Source: Epilithonimonas arachidiradicis (GTDB taxonomy: Bacteria > Bacteroidota > Bacteroidia > Flavobacteriales > Weeksellaceae). From it: DNA of 64,000 nucleotides. The notes below the pieces were generated by a model that saw only the letters and a program-made list of their open reading frames with translations, was not told where the DNA came from and ran no database searches. The stretch spans positions 310,001 through 374,000 of the forward strand of contig NZ_RAQH01000001.1 of the NCBI RefSeq assembly GCF_003610695.1, written 5' to 3'. A program made the position numbers and the translations under genes. Of this stretch, positions 31,738 to 39,370 are shown piece by piece (the stretch's first letter is position 1; the number at the start of each line of letters is the position of its first letter).

Positions 31738-32330
31738 TTTAAATTATCATTTTTTACTTTTAACAATATAAATTTACTACATATTTTGTAATTGTTGGTA
31801 TGATATTTTAATATAATTGATAATAATATTTAATAATAAGTGATTATATATCAACATAATTTATATTATAATATTTAAACATCAAATAAATTTTGATATT
31901 ATTAATGAATAGATAATACATTGTTAGAAATTGTTAGAAAACCTGTTGATAACTTCTATTAAATAATTCTTTTAATCTTAATTTAATTTTCGTAATGCAA
32001 GTTTCATCAGAAAAAACAATTCATATTTTCAAAAAACTTTTTGTTGAGATTCGTTGGTTTTATCCGCAAAAATATTTCTAATAAAGAGCCGATTTCAGAA
32101 TTACAAACATTTGTTAATAACAATGATAATATTTTGATAATCAATATTAAATCAATGTTAACAACCTACTCATTACTCCATATTTTCTGTGGTAAAATAA
32201 TCATCTTAAAGTTTTCCCCATAATACCGAACTACAACAATAGACTACAATATTTATTTTTATTAAAAAGAAAAAGAAGTTGTTTATGATTGTAAAATAAG
32301 TTTGTGGATTTCTTTTCGGAATTAAATTTT
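31738..32330. other. AT-rich non-coding region, candidate replication origin
   Basis: No credible gene lies in the ~680 bases between rpiB and pgk. From 31790 to 31920 the sequence is almost entirely A and T with many TAATAT words, suited to strand opening. Next come a direct repeat (TTGTTAGAAA twice, 31921-31940) and DnaA-box-like words: TGTTGATAA (31944-31952; complement TTATCAACA, 8 of 9 to TTATCCACA), TGTTAATAA (32112-32120), TGTTAACAA (32156-32164) and TGTGGATTT (32303-32311). Two parS-like sites lie 2.4-4.3 kb to the right and one 6.5 kb to the left. Suggestive only. Confidence 0.35.
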
Positions 32331-32358
32331 CAAAAGGGAAGAATAAGTTTTAAATTTG
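32328..32358 (+). promoter_or_regulatory. probable pgk promoter
   Basis: TTTC (32328-32331), 19 bases, then TAAATTTG (32351-32358), a TAnnTTTG box 58 bases before the pgk ATG. The -33 box has one mismatch to TTTG. Confidence 0.5.
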
Positions 32359-32416
32359 TGAAACAAAGAGAGGAGAACTTTTGAATCTCTATTTAAAAAC
32401 CTTAAATAAAAATTTA

Positions 32417-33607
32417 ATGAAGACAATAAAAGATTTCGATTTTAAAAATAAGAAAGCTTTGGTGAGAGTTGATTTCAACGTGCCTCAGGATGAAAATCTT
32501 AAAGTAACAGATAATACAAGGATTACTGCAGTGAAACCTACTGTAGATAAAATTTTGTCTGATGGTGGTTCTGTCATATTAATGACACATCTTGGAAGAC
32601 CAAAAGGCGAAGTAAATGATAAATATTCTCTTAAGCACGTTTTAAGCGAAGTTTCTAATGTTCTTGGTCAAGAAGTTAAGTTTGTGGAGGAATCGGTAGG
32701 AGAGAAGGCAGAAGAGGCTGCTAACGCTCTGCAACCAGGAGAAATCTTATTATTGGAAAATCTGCGTTTTCATAGTGAAGAAGAAAATGGTGATGAGTCT
32801 TTTGCTGAGCAACTTTCAAAATTAGGTGATGCTTATGTCAATGATGCATTTGGAACTGCACACAGAGCACATGCTTCTACAGCTGTAATTGCTCAATTCT
32901 TTCCTTCTACTAAATTTTTCGGTTTACTAATGGAAAAAGAACTTGTAGCGATTGATAAAGTTCTGAAATCTGGTGAAAAACCTGTAACCGCGATACTTGG
33001 AGGTTCTAAAGTTTCCACAAAAATCACCATTATAGAAAATATCCTTCCTGCAGTTGACAATTTAATTATTGGAGGAGGAATGTCTTTTACATTCATCAAA
33101 GCACTTGGCGGAAAAGTCGGACAATCTATTGTTGAAGATGATAAATTGAATTTAGCTCTTGAAATTTTGGCTAAAGCAAAAGAACATAGTGTAGAAGTTT
33201 ATCTTCCGACAGATGTTATCATCGCTGATGATTTCAATAATGAAGCGAATAGAAAGGAATGTAATATCAGAGAAATTCCGGAGAGTTGGCAAGGTCTGGA
33301 TGCTGGTCCAAGATCAAGAGAAATTTTCAATGATGTTTTATTAAATTCTAAAACAATTCTTTGGAATGGTCCAATCGGAGTTTTTGAAATGTCAAATTTT
33401 GCTGCCGGAACTAAAGCTTTAGGAGACAGTATTGCAGAAGCAACAAAATTAGGAGCTTTCTCATTAGTTGGAGGAGGGGACAGTGTTGCTTTCGTAAAAC
33501 AATTTGGTTATTCTGATAAAGTGAGTTATGTTTCAACAGGAGGAGGAGCAATGTTGGAGAGTTTGGAAGGATTGGAACTTCCGGGAGTTGCTGCCATTAA
33601 CAAATAG
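32417..33607 (+). CDS. pgk: phosphoglycerate kinase
   Basis: Pgk transfers phosphate between 1,3-bisphosphoglycerate and ADP in glycolysis. The protein has 396 residues from ATG 32417 ([24 protein letters not shown]), the standard N-terminus. The frame is open back to a TTG at 32381 preceded by a GGAG-like sequence, but the 12 added residues are not part of the family. Signatures are [39 protein letters not shown] and the C-terminal nucleotide motif [13 protein letters not shown]...[14 protein letters not shown] strong terminator follows. Confidence 0.97.
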   Translation: MKTIKDFDFKNKKALVRVDFNVPQDENLKVTDNTRITAVKPTVDKILSDGGSVILMTHLGRPKGEVNDKYSLKHVLSEVSNVLGQEVKFVEESVGEKAEEAANALQPGEILLLENLRFHSEEENGDESFAEQLSKLGDAYVNDAFGTAHRAHASTAVIAQFFPSTKFFGLLMEKELVAIDKVLKSGEKPVTAILGGSKVSTKITIIENILPAVDNLIIGGGMSFTFIKALGGKVGQSIVEDDKLNLALEILAKAKEHSVEVYLPTDVIIADDFNNEANRKECNIREIPESWQGLDAGPRSREIFNDVLLNSKTILWNGPIGVFEMSNFAAGTKALGDSIAEATKLGAFSLVGGGDSVAFVKQFGYSDKVSYVSTGGGAMLESLEGLELPGVAAINK

Positions 33608-33632
33608 AAATTTACTTTTCAACATAAATTAT

Positions 33633-33664
33633 AAAACCGACAAATTTTTGTCGGTTTTATTTTG
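33633..33664 (+). terminator. pgk terminator
   Basis: AAAACCGACA (33633-33642) pairs with TGTCGGTTTT (33649-33658), followed by ATTTTG. The rest of the gap up to 33827 is AT-rich without visible structure. Confidence 0.85.
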
Positions 33665-33827
33665 TCTATAATTGATCAAGATTCAAATAAAATTTTTTAA
33701 GCGATTCTCAGCGAATTTAATTTTAGATTAAAAATAACTTGAAATTTTCTATTTTTTATTATTAATAACAATTTTTCAACAAAACAGCTGAAAATTGACC
33801 TTCAGAAATATATCAAAAATCGATTTT

Positions 33828-34649
33828 CTATTTTTTTTCGATAATATATATCAAACTTGAAAATTCGTTCGAAAAAAGTGCTTTTACGTTGGAAATTGCT
33901 CCGTGAAAGACAGCTTTTAGCCAAAAAAGTGGTGATTTCTTATATTTTTCACTCAACATCGAGATATAAAATGAATCGAGTAGGAGCGGTTTGATTTTTC
34001 TTAATTTCCAATCTGGGTTTTTTGAAATCAGATTTTCCATTCCATTTTTTGAAAAATGATAGATATGTCTTGGAACATCATACGCTGCCCAGAATTCTTT
34101 ATAGTGTTTCGCATCGTACGAAGTTGGATTTGGAACAGCAATAATTAACAAACCTTTTTCTTTTAATTTCTGATTAAATATTTCCAAGATTTCTTTCTGA
34201 TTTTCGATATGTTCGAAAACGTGCCATAATGTAATTGCATCTAAACTTTGGTTTTCAATTGCATTTATATCGTCAATTATTTTAGCTTTTTGAATTTTAT
34301 TTATAGCTGCATTTCTGGCATCTGAATTGGGTTCAAATCCAAAAGTTTGAAAATCATTTTCAATATATTTTACAAACTCTCCAGCACCACAACCATAATC
34401 TAAAACGTTAGAACCTTTTTTAATTCTATCAACAAGAATATTTTTTTTGTATTGAAGATTAAAAGACTGTAGAAATTTATAAAGTTTTTCTTTTAAACTT
34501 CCCGAATCTTGATGATGTGAAATATAATTTTCACTCTCATAATATCTTGAAATATTAGAAGGAATAGGGGAGGTTTTGAAAATACCTTTTGTATCAGTTT
34601 CTACAATTTCAAATTCTTCTTGTGTAAGAAAATGGTCTTTAATTTTCAT
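33828..34649 (-). CDS. class I SAM-dependent methyltransferase
   Basis: A 273-residue methyltransferase with a UbiG/Methyltransf_23-like fold. SAM-binding motif I is VLDYGCGAGEFVKYI (about residues 86-100), the acidic loop is FGFEPNSDARNAA, and LDAITLWHVFEHIENQKEIL gives motif IV. The N-terminal 80 residues (HFLTQEEFEIVETDTKGIFKTSPIPSNISRYYESENYISH) are typical of sugar- or quinone-like methyltransferases in Bacteroidota. The substrate is unknown. It lies downstream of mnmG but is separated by a terminator and a parS-like site. Confidence 0.85.
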   Translation of the reverse strand: MKIKDHFLTQEEFEIVETDTKGIFKTSPIPSNISRYYESENYISHHQDSGSLKEKLYKFLQSFNLQYKKNILVDRIKKGSNVLDYGCGAGEFVKYIENDFQTFGFEPNSDARNAAINKIQKAKIIDDINAIENQSLDAITLWHVFEHIENQKEILEIFNQKLKEKGLLIIAVPNPTSYDAKHYKEFWAAYDVPRHIYHFSKNGMENLISKNPDWKLRKIKPLLLDSFYISMLSEKYKKSPLFWLKAVFHGAISNVKALFSNEFSSLIYIIEKK

Positions 34650-34672
34650 TCTTAATAAAAGTTTTTAAACAA

Positions 34673-34702
34673 AAAGAACAATGAAAAATAACATTGTTCT
34701 TT
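34673..34702 (-). terminator. terminator of mnmG
   Basis: AAAGAACAATG and CATTGTTCTTT form an 11-base stem with an eight-base loop; on the minus strand the right side runs into TTTTTG. It lies next to the parS-like site. Confidence 0.7.
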
Positions 34703-34706
34703 GAAA

Positions 34707-34722
34707 TGTTTCACGTGGAACA
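34707..34722. other. parS-like site (15 of 16)
   Basis: TGTTTCACGTGGAACA, one mismatch from TGTTTCACGTGAAACA, in the longer palindromic context AAATGTT...AACATTT. It lies in the mnmG-methyltransferase gap. An identical 16-mer lies at 36615-36630 on the other side of mnmG. Confidence 0.7.
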
Positions 34723-34731
34723 TTTATAATT

Positions 34732-36594
34732 TTATCTACCCAAGTATATCAAAAGTACATTAATATCTGCTGGAGAAACACCACTGATTCTTCCTGCTTG
34801 TGCAATGGTTTTAGGTTTTACTTTACCCATTTTTTGTTTAGCTTCTGCAGAAAGAGAAGTAATTTTGGAATAATCAAAATCTTCAGGAATTCTGATGGTT
34901 TCTAATCTATTCAGTTTAGCTACATTTTCCTTTTCTTTCTCGATATAGCCTTTGTATTTGATATTGATTTCTGCCTGTTCTCTTACTTCATTTTCATAAG
35001 TAGAAGCTACATCTTTTATAGCTTCAATCGCTTCTAATCTTTCCAAAGTCATATTAGGACGAGTCAAGATTTGTGCTGCTCTATAAGCTTGGTCAACAGG
35101 AGAGGATTCTATGGTTTCCAGGATAGGATTAATGATTCCTGGTTTAAGAGAAGTTTCTCTAAGGAAAGTCTCTAATTCATCGCTTTTAGCAATTTTTTCT
35201 TCAACTTTTCTTAGTCTTTCTTCTTTTGCTAAACCAAGATTATATGCCTTTTCAGTTAATCTAATATCAGCATTATCTTGTCTAAGTAGTAATCTGTATT
35301 CAGCTCTGGAAGTGAACATTCTATATGGTTCCTCAGTTCCTTTTGTAATCAAATCATCAATTAAAACTCCGATATAAGCTTCATCACGATTAAGAATGAA
35401 TTCTCCTTTATCGTGAACTTTATTATGTGCATTGATGCCGGCAATTAAACCTTGTCCGGCAGCTTCTTCATAACCTGTTGTTCCATTAATTTGACCAGCG
35501 AAGTAAAGGTTTTCAACCAGTTTTGTTTCTAATGTATGATTCAATTGAGTAGGAGGGAAGTAATCGTATTCTATAGCGTAACCTGGACGGAAAACTTTTA
35601 CATTTTCGAAACCAGGAATATGTTTCATAGCTTTGATTTGAACATCTTCCGGAAGAGATGAACTGAAGCCGTTGACGTAGATTTCTACAGTTTTCCAACC
35701 TTCTGGCTCTACAAATAACTGATGTCTGTTTCTCTCAGCAAAACGGTTAATTTTATCCTCAATACTTGGACAATATCTTGGACCTAAACTCTGAATAGTT
35801 CCATTAAACATAGGACTTCTATCAAATCCTTCACGTAAAATATCGTGTACAGTTTCGTTAGTATAAACAATATGACAGCTTAATTGTTTGGTTAATTTTG
35901 GTGTATCTAAATAACTGAATTTCTGAGGATTTTCGTCTCCTTTTTGTTCTTCCATTTTGGAGTAATCAAGGCTTCTTCCGTCCACACGTGGAGGAGTTCC
36001 TGTTTTCATTCTCCCAGCTTCAAAGCCTAAAGAAACTAATTGCTCAGTAATTCCGAAAGCTCTTGGTTCGCCCATTCTTCCACCACCTAATTGTTTATCT
36101 CCAACGTGAATCAAACCATTAAGAAAGGTTCCATTGGTTAAAACAACAGATTTGGCTTTGATTTCGATTCCAAGGGATGTTATAACTCCGGCAACTTTGT
36201 TATTTTCAATAATTAATTGCTTAACCATATCTTGGAAAAAGTCAAGATTAGGTGTATTTTCGAGAGCTAATCGCCATTCTTCCGCAAACATCATTCGGTC
36301 GTTTTGTGTTCTTGGAGACCACATTGCAGGACCTTTGGAGAGATTCAACATCTTGAACTGGATGGCAGATTTATCAGCCACAATACCGGAATAGCCTCCC
36401 ATTGCGTCGATTTCTCTTACAATTTGTCCCTTTGCAATTCCACCCATTGCAGGATTACAGCTCATTTGTCCAATGGTTTGCATATTCATTGTGACAAGGA
36501 GCGTTTTTGAACCAAGATTGGCAGCAGCAGCAGCAGCCTCGCAACCTGCGTGACCAGCTCCAACTACAATTACGTCATATATTTCGCTTATCAT
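34732..36594 (-). CDS. mnmG: tRNA uridine-5-carboxymethylaminomethyl modification enzyme MnmG (GidA)
   Basis: MnmG, with MnmE, installs the (carboxymethyl)aminomethyl group on wobble uridine 34 of certain tRNAs, using FAD and methylene-tetrahydrofolate. The 620-residue protein begins YDVIVVGAGHAGCEAAAAAANLG (FAD motif, residues 6-28) and contains MSCNPAMGGIAKGQIVREIDAMGG, TPPRVDGRSLDYS and GQINGTTGYEEAAGQGLIAG, all diagnostic. The C-terminal helical domain is complete (FDYSKITSLSAEAKQKMGKVKPKTIAQAGRISGVSPADINVLLIYL). In many bacteria the gene lies near oriC. Here identical parS-like 16-mers flank it. Confidence 0.98.
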   Translation of the reverse strand: MISEIYDVIVVGAGHAGCEAAAAAANLGSKTLLVTMNMQTIGQMSCNPAMGGIAKGQIVREIDAMGGYSGIVADKSAIQFKMLNLSKGPAMWSPRTQNDRMMFAEEWRLALENTPNLDFFQDMVKQLIIENNKVAGVITSLGIEIKAKSVVLTNGTFLNGLIHVGDKQLGGGRMGEPRAFGITEQLVSLGFEAGRMKTGTPPRVDGRSLDYSKMEEQKGDENPQKFSYLDTPKLTKQLSCHIVYTNETVHDILREGFDRSPMFNGTIQSLGPRYCPSIEDKINRFAERNRHQLFVEPEGWKTVEIYVNGFSSSLPEDVQIKAMKHIPGFENVKVFRPGYAIEYDYFPPTQLNHTLETKLVENLYFAGQINGTTGYEEAAGQGLIAGINAHNKVHDKGEFILNRDEAYIGVLIDDLITKGTEEPYRMFTSRAEYRLLLRQDNADIRLTEKAYNLGLAKEERLRKVEEKIAKSDELETFLRETSLKPGIINPILETIESSPVDQAYRAAQILTRPNMTLERLEAIEAIKDVASTYENEVREQAEINIKYKGYIEKEKENVAKLNRLETIRIPEDFDYSKITSLSAEAKQKMGKVKPKTIAQAGRISGVSPADINVLLIYLGR

Positions 36595-36614
36595 ATTCTA
36601 TATTTTAAAGGTAA

Positions 36615-36630
36615 TGTTTCACGTGGAACA
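36615..36630. other. parS-like site (15 of 16)
   Basis: TGTTTCACGTGGAACA, identical to the site at 34707-34722, 21 bases upstream of the mnmG start codon, where it may overlap the mnmG promoter. Confidence 0.7.
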
Positions 36631-36686
36631 TTGACTATAATATTGTAACTAGCCCCGATTGACTCAATATTTTTAATTATTTTTTA

Positions 36687-36793
36687 TTGAATCGTCGAAG
36701 CTCATTCTTCGCTTTGTAGCGGTTACCCCGCAACTAGCTTTGGGGAAAGCATTGGCGTGAGGAGTATGAGCGGAAAGCGGGAAATAGCTCCTA
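36687..36793 (+). repeat. dispersed intergenic repeat (family A, copy 2)
   Basis: A diverged copy: GAATCGTCGAAGCTCATTC at the left and GAGCGGAAAGCGGGAAATAG at the right match the ends of the copies at 53.3 and 57.8 kb; the centre (GTTACCCCGCAACTAGC) differs. The right end runs into the stop codon of ybeY. Confidence 0.45.
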
Positions 36794-37207
36794 AAAATTT
36801 TTAAATTGATTGATATAAAAATCTTCTTTTGCTCGCATTTGGGTTTGTTCTTCCTCGGTTTTATCCTTGTATCCGCAAAGATGAAGAATCCCGTGAGCCA
36901 AAACGCGATTGAATTCTGATTCAAAGTTTTGGGATAGAGTAGAAGCGTTGTCCAAAATGCGCGGCAAAGATACGAAAATATCTCCCGAAATGGTTTTTCC
37001 CTTCACATAGTCAAATGTGATGATATCTGTGTAATAATCGTGGTCGAGATAATCCTGATTGACCTTGAGAAGATACTCGTCATCGCAAAAGATATAATTG
37101 ATTTCGCCGAGCTTCCTGTTCTCTGTTTGAATCAAGTTTTCCAGCCATTCTGATGTTTTTGAATGGATTTGTACTTTGTCGATTTCTTCAAAAAAAAAGT
37201 TTATCAT
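36791..37207 (-). CDS. ybeY: endoribonuclease YbeY
   Basis: YbeY is a zinc-dependent endoribonuclease needed for 16S rRNA 3'-end maturation and ribosome quality control. The 138-residue protein carries the metal motif HGILHLCGYKDKTEEE (H-x3-H-x4-Y/D pattern, about residues 105-120) and the upstream block TDIITFDY...ISGDIFVSLPRI. The length is typical. Its stop codon touches the end of a dispersed repeat. It starts four bases after the patatin gene's end, on the same strand. Confidence 0.93.
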   Translation of the reverse strand: MINFFFEEIDKVQIHSKTSEWLENLIQTENRKLGEINYIFCDDEYLLKVNQDYLDHDYYTDIITFDYVKGKTISGDIFVSLPRILDNASTLSQNFESEFNRVLAHGILHLCGYKDKTEEEQTQMRAKEDFYINQFKNF

Positions 37208-37211
37208 ATTT

Positions 37212-39368
37212 TTAAAACCAATGTCCTAAAATGACACTGAAAACGCCTTTATGTTTGTTAAGAGATTTGCTGAAATTAACTTTTATCTGGCCAAAAGGAG
37301 ATTTGTAACCAGCGGTAAGTCCTATGGAACTGTAATTGAGTTTGACAGCATCTTCAAATTTAATAGAGCTAAACATATTTGCAAAACTGAAATTCCCTAT
37401 CAGGAAGTAGTTTTTATTGAATCTCAACTGTAGATCATTGGAAGCAATGAATATATTATTATCTGTCAAAGATGCAAACTGGTATCCTGCAAATTGTTTA
37501 TAATTGGCTATAGGTTGTTCAAAAATTCCTCCAACTCTATATTGATAAAAAGAAGGAAGGTTGTCTCCAATTGTAATCCCTCCATATAAATTCAGACGGT
37601 AAGTGAACATTTTTGAAATGTAAAAATTCATCTTGATATCTGCTTTTATATTGATTGGTTTCTTCTCTAATTCTGAATTGAAAAGATCTATGATTTTTCC
37701 TTCCGCGTTAAGATAAAAACCTTTTGTCGGAAAGTCGCGGTCGTTTTGAGTATCACTTTTTAAGAAGACATACGGATTGAGGTATTTTTCTACAATTTTA
37801 TTGGCACCGTTTCGTTCACTTTCAAAATAGTCGTGGCTCAAACCTCCTCCAATTGCAAACTTGTCTTTCCAAACAGACTGAATAAACACTTCGTTTCTGA
37901 ACCAATCCCAAGTTTCGGTTGTATTATTATCAAAATTTTTCAGATCGAATGTCATTCCTGATGAATATAAACCAAAACCCGGAATATATCCGTTATCTAT
38001 AAAATAATTGAAATAATATCTCGGATTATCACCAATTACTACATCTAAAGACAAATTGGAGTTTCTAAATAACAACCGCTTTGCTGAATAATTGAGCAAT
38101 AATCCGGTCTTGAAAACTTCGTCGTAATGAAGCCCAAATTTCAAAAAATGACGGGATTCATCCTCAGTGACATATAATTTGAGATAACTGCTGTTGTTTT
38201 CCTGAACGATATCGTAATTAATGAACTTATAATTGTTGGTTGCGTACAATTTATCAATCATCTTGTTCACACTTCCATAAGTCTGCATAGAAGGCAGTTT
38301 AAGCCCCATTTTTCCTCGAATATAGTTGGATTTATAGATCCTTCCATTTTCAACCACAAGACTGTCTATTTTGTAAACGCTGGAATAAATTGGATTGATT
38401 GATGATCTTATTCTGTCAAAATTTCGTTTTGGTAATTTGTCCAGAATATCAACATATTTTTGGGCTTCAACATAACCACTGTCCAGGATTTTTCTTTTAT
38501 CGTCATAACTTGTAGCAGTCATTCCGGTAAGGTCCGGTTTGATATTGATATCTGTGTACTTATACTGGTTGAGTGTTTCTTTTTTGATGTTGATATCAAT
38601 GATTTGATTAAGAATAGAAATAATGCTATTCAGATTCTCACGTTTTGCCAAAGGCTGATTGAGGTCAACACCAATAACAATATCGATTCCTTTATCTTTC
38701 AATGGCTTTGAAGGGAAATTAACCGTCATCGCACCGTCAACATAAATACTATCACCAACTTTCACAGGATCTAAAAGCGAAGGAAATGCGGAACTCGCCA
38801 TAATAGAAGAAACTAAATCGCCATTCTCAAAAATCTTCATCTGACCGCTTTCTATATTGGTTCCGATGCACATAAAAGGAATCGGAAGTTTGGAGAAATC
38901 ATCAATATTTGAAACGTTTCTCAGAAGTTCTTTCAGTAAGTAAACATTTCTCTGACCGGTACTAATAGAAGAGGGAAATGTAATCTTTCCATTTTTCAAG
39001 GGAACGGTAAACAGATATTTATCAACACTTTTGTTGAAAAAACTGGTTTCCTGTCGGGTTTTTGGGTCGGTTATTAATGAGTAGAAATCGGTATCCATTA
39101 CGATTTTTTCGATGTCTTTACCTGTATAACCAGCCGCATAAAGTCCACCGACAATTGCACCCATACTGGTTCCGGAGATATAATCGATTTTAACACCAAG
39201 AGAATCCAAAACTTTCAAAACACCAACGTGTGTGAAACCTTTTGCGCCACCTCCGGAAAGAGACAATCCAATTTTAGGATTTTTCGGAATGACAAGATTT
39301 TCCTTTATCTGAGAATAACACATCAGATAAGCTAAAAATGGAATCAGATAAAAGAGCTTCTTGATCAT
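37212..39368 (-). CDS. patatin-like phospholipase with C-terminal outer-membrane barrel (PlpD-like)
   Basis: A 718-residue exported protein. The signal peptide is MIKKLFYLIPFLAYLMCYSQ. Residues 30-230 form a patatin lipase domain with the oxyanion motif SGGGAKGFTHVG, nucleophile elbow GTSMGAIVGG and catalytic Asp in VDGAMTVNFP. A POTRA-like stretch follows (RIRSSINPIYSSVYKIDSL, about 335-410). The last ~300 residues are a BamA-type 16-strand barrel (FGLHYDEVFKTGLLLNYSAKRLL...FSVILGHWF) ending in an aromatic strand. Such proteins sit in the outer membrane as self-anchored phospholipases. It is transcribed with murF-alr, the gene directly upstream. Confidence 0.92.
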   Translation of the reverse strand: MIKKLFYLIPFLAYLMCYSQIKENLVIPKNPKIGLSLSGGGAKGFTHVGVLKVLDSLGVKIDYISGTSMGAIVGGLYAAGYTGKDIEKIVMDTDFYSLITDPKTRQETSFFNKSVDKYLFTVPLKNGKITFPSSISTGQRNVYLLKELLRNVSNIDDFSKLPIPFMCIGTNIESGQMKIFENGDLVSSIMASSAFPSLLDPVKVGDSIYVDGAMTVNFPSKPLKDKGIDIVIGVDLNQPLAKRENLNSIISILNQIIDINIKKETLNQYKYTDINIKPDLTGMTATSYDDKRKILDSGYVEAQKYVDILDKLPKRNFDRIRSSINPIYSSVYKIDSLVVENGRIYKSNYIRGKMGLKLPSMQTYGSVNKMIDKLYATNNYKFINYDIVQENNSSYLKLYVTEDESRHFLKFGLHYDEVFKTGLLLNYSAKRLLFRNSNLSLDVVIGDNPRYYFNYFIDNGYIPGFGLYSSGMTFDLKNFDNNTTETWDWFRNEVFIQSVWKDKFAIGGGLSHDYFESERNGANKIVEKYLNPYVFLKSDTQNDRDFPTKGFYLNAEGKIIDLFNSELEKKPINIKADIKMNFYISKMFTYRLNLYGGITIGDNLPSFYQYRVGGIFEQPIANYKQFAGYQFASLTDNNIFIASNDLQLRFNKNYFLIGNFSFANMFSSIKFEDAVKLNYSSIGLTAGYKSPFGQIKVNFSKSLNKHKGVFSVILGHWF

Positions 39369-39370
39369 TG

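Noticed and set aside
32041-32223. A 60-codon open frame in the rpiB-pgk gap
   Set aside because: Its composition is that of random AT-rich sequence, it has no signal or motif, and it overlaps DnaA-box-like words; better explained as non-coding.
32381-32416. Upstream TTG start for pgk with a GGAG sequence before it
   Set aside because: The added 12 residues are not part of phosphoglycerate kinases, and this lineage rarely uses Shine-Dalgarno sites; ATG 32417 gives the standard N-terminus.
36673-36924. Open frame on the minus strand overlapping ybeY in another frame
   Set aside because: It runs through a dispersed repeat and the ybeY coding region; ybeY itself has clear family motifs.
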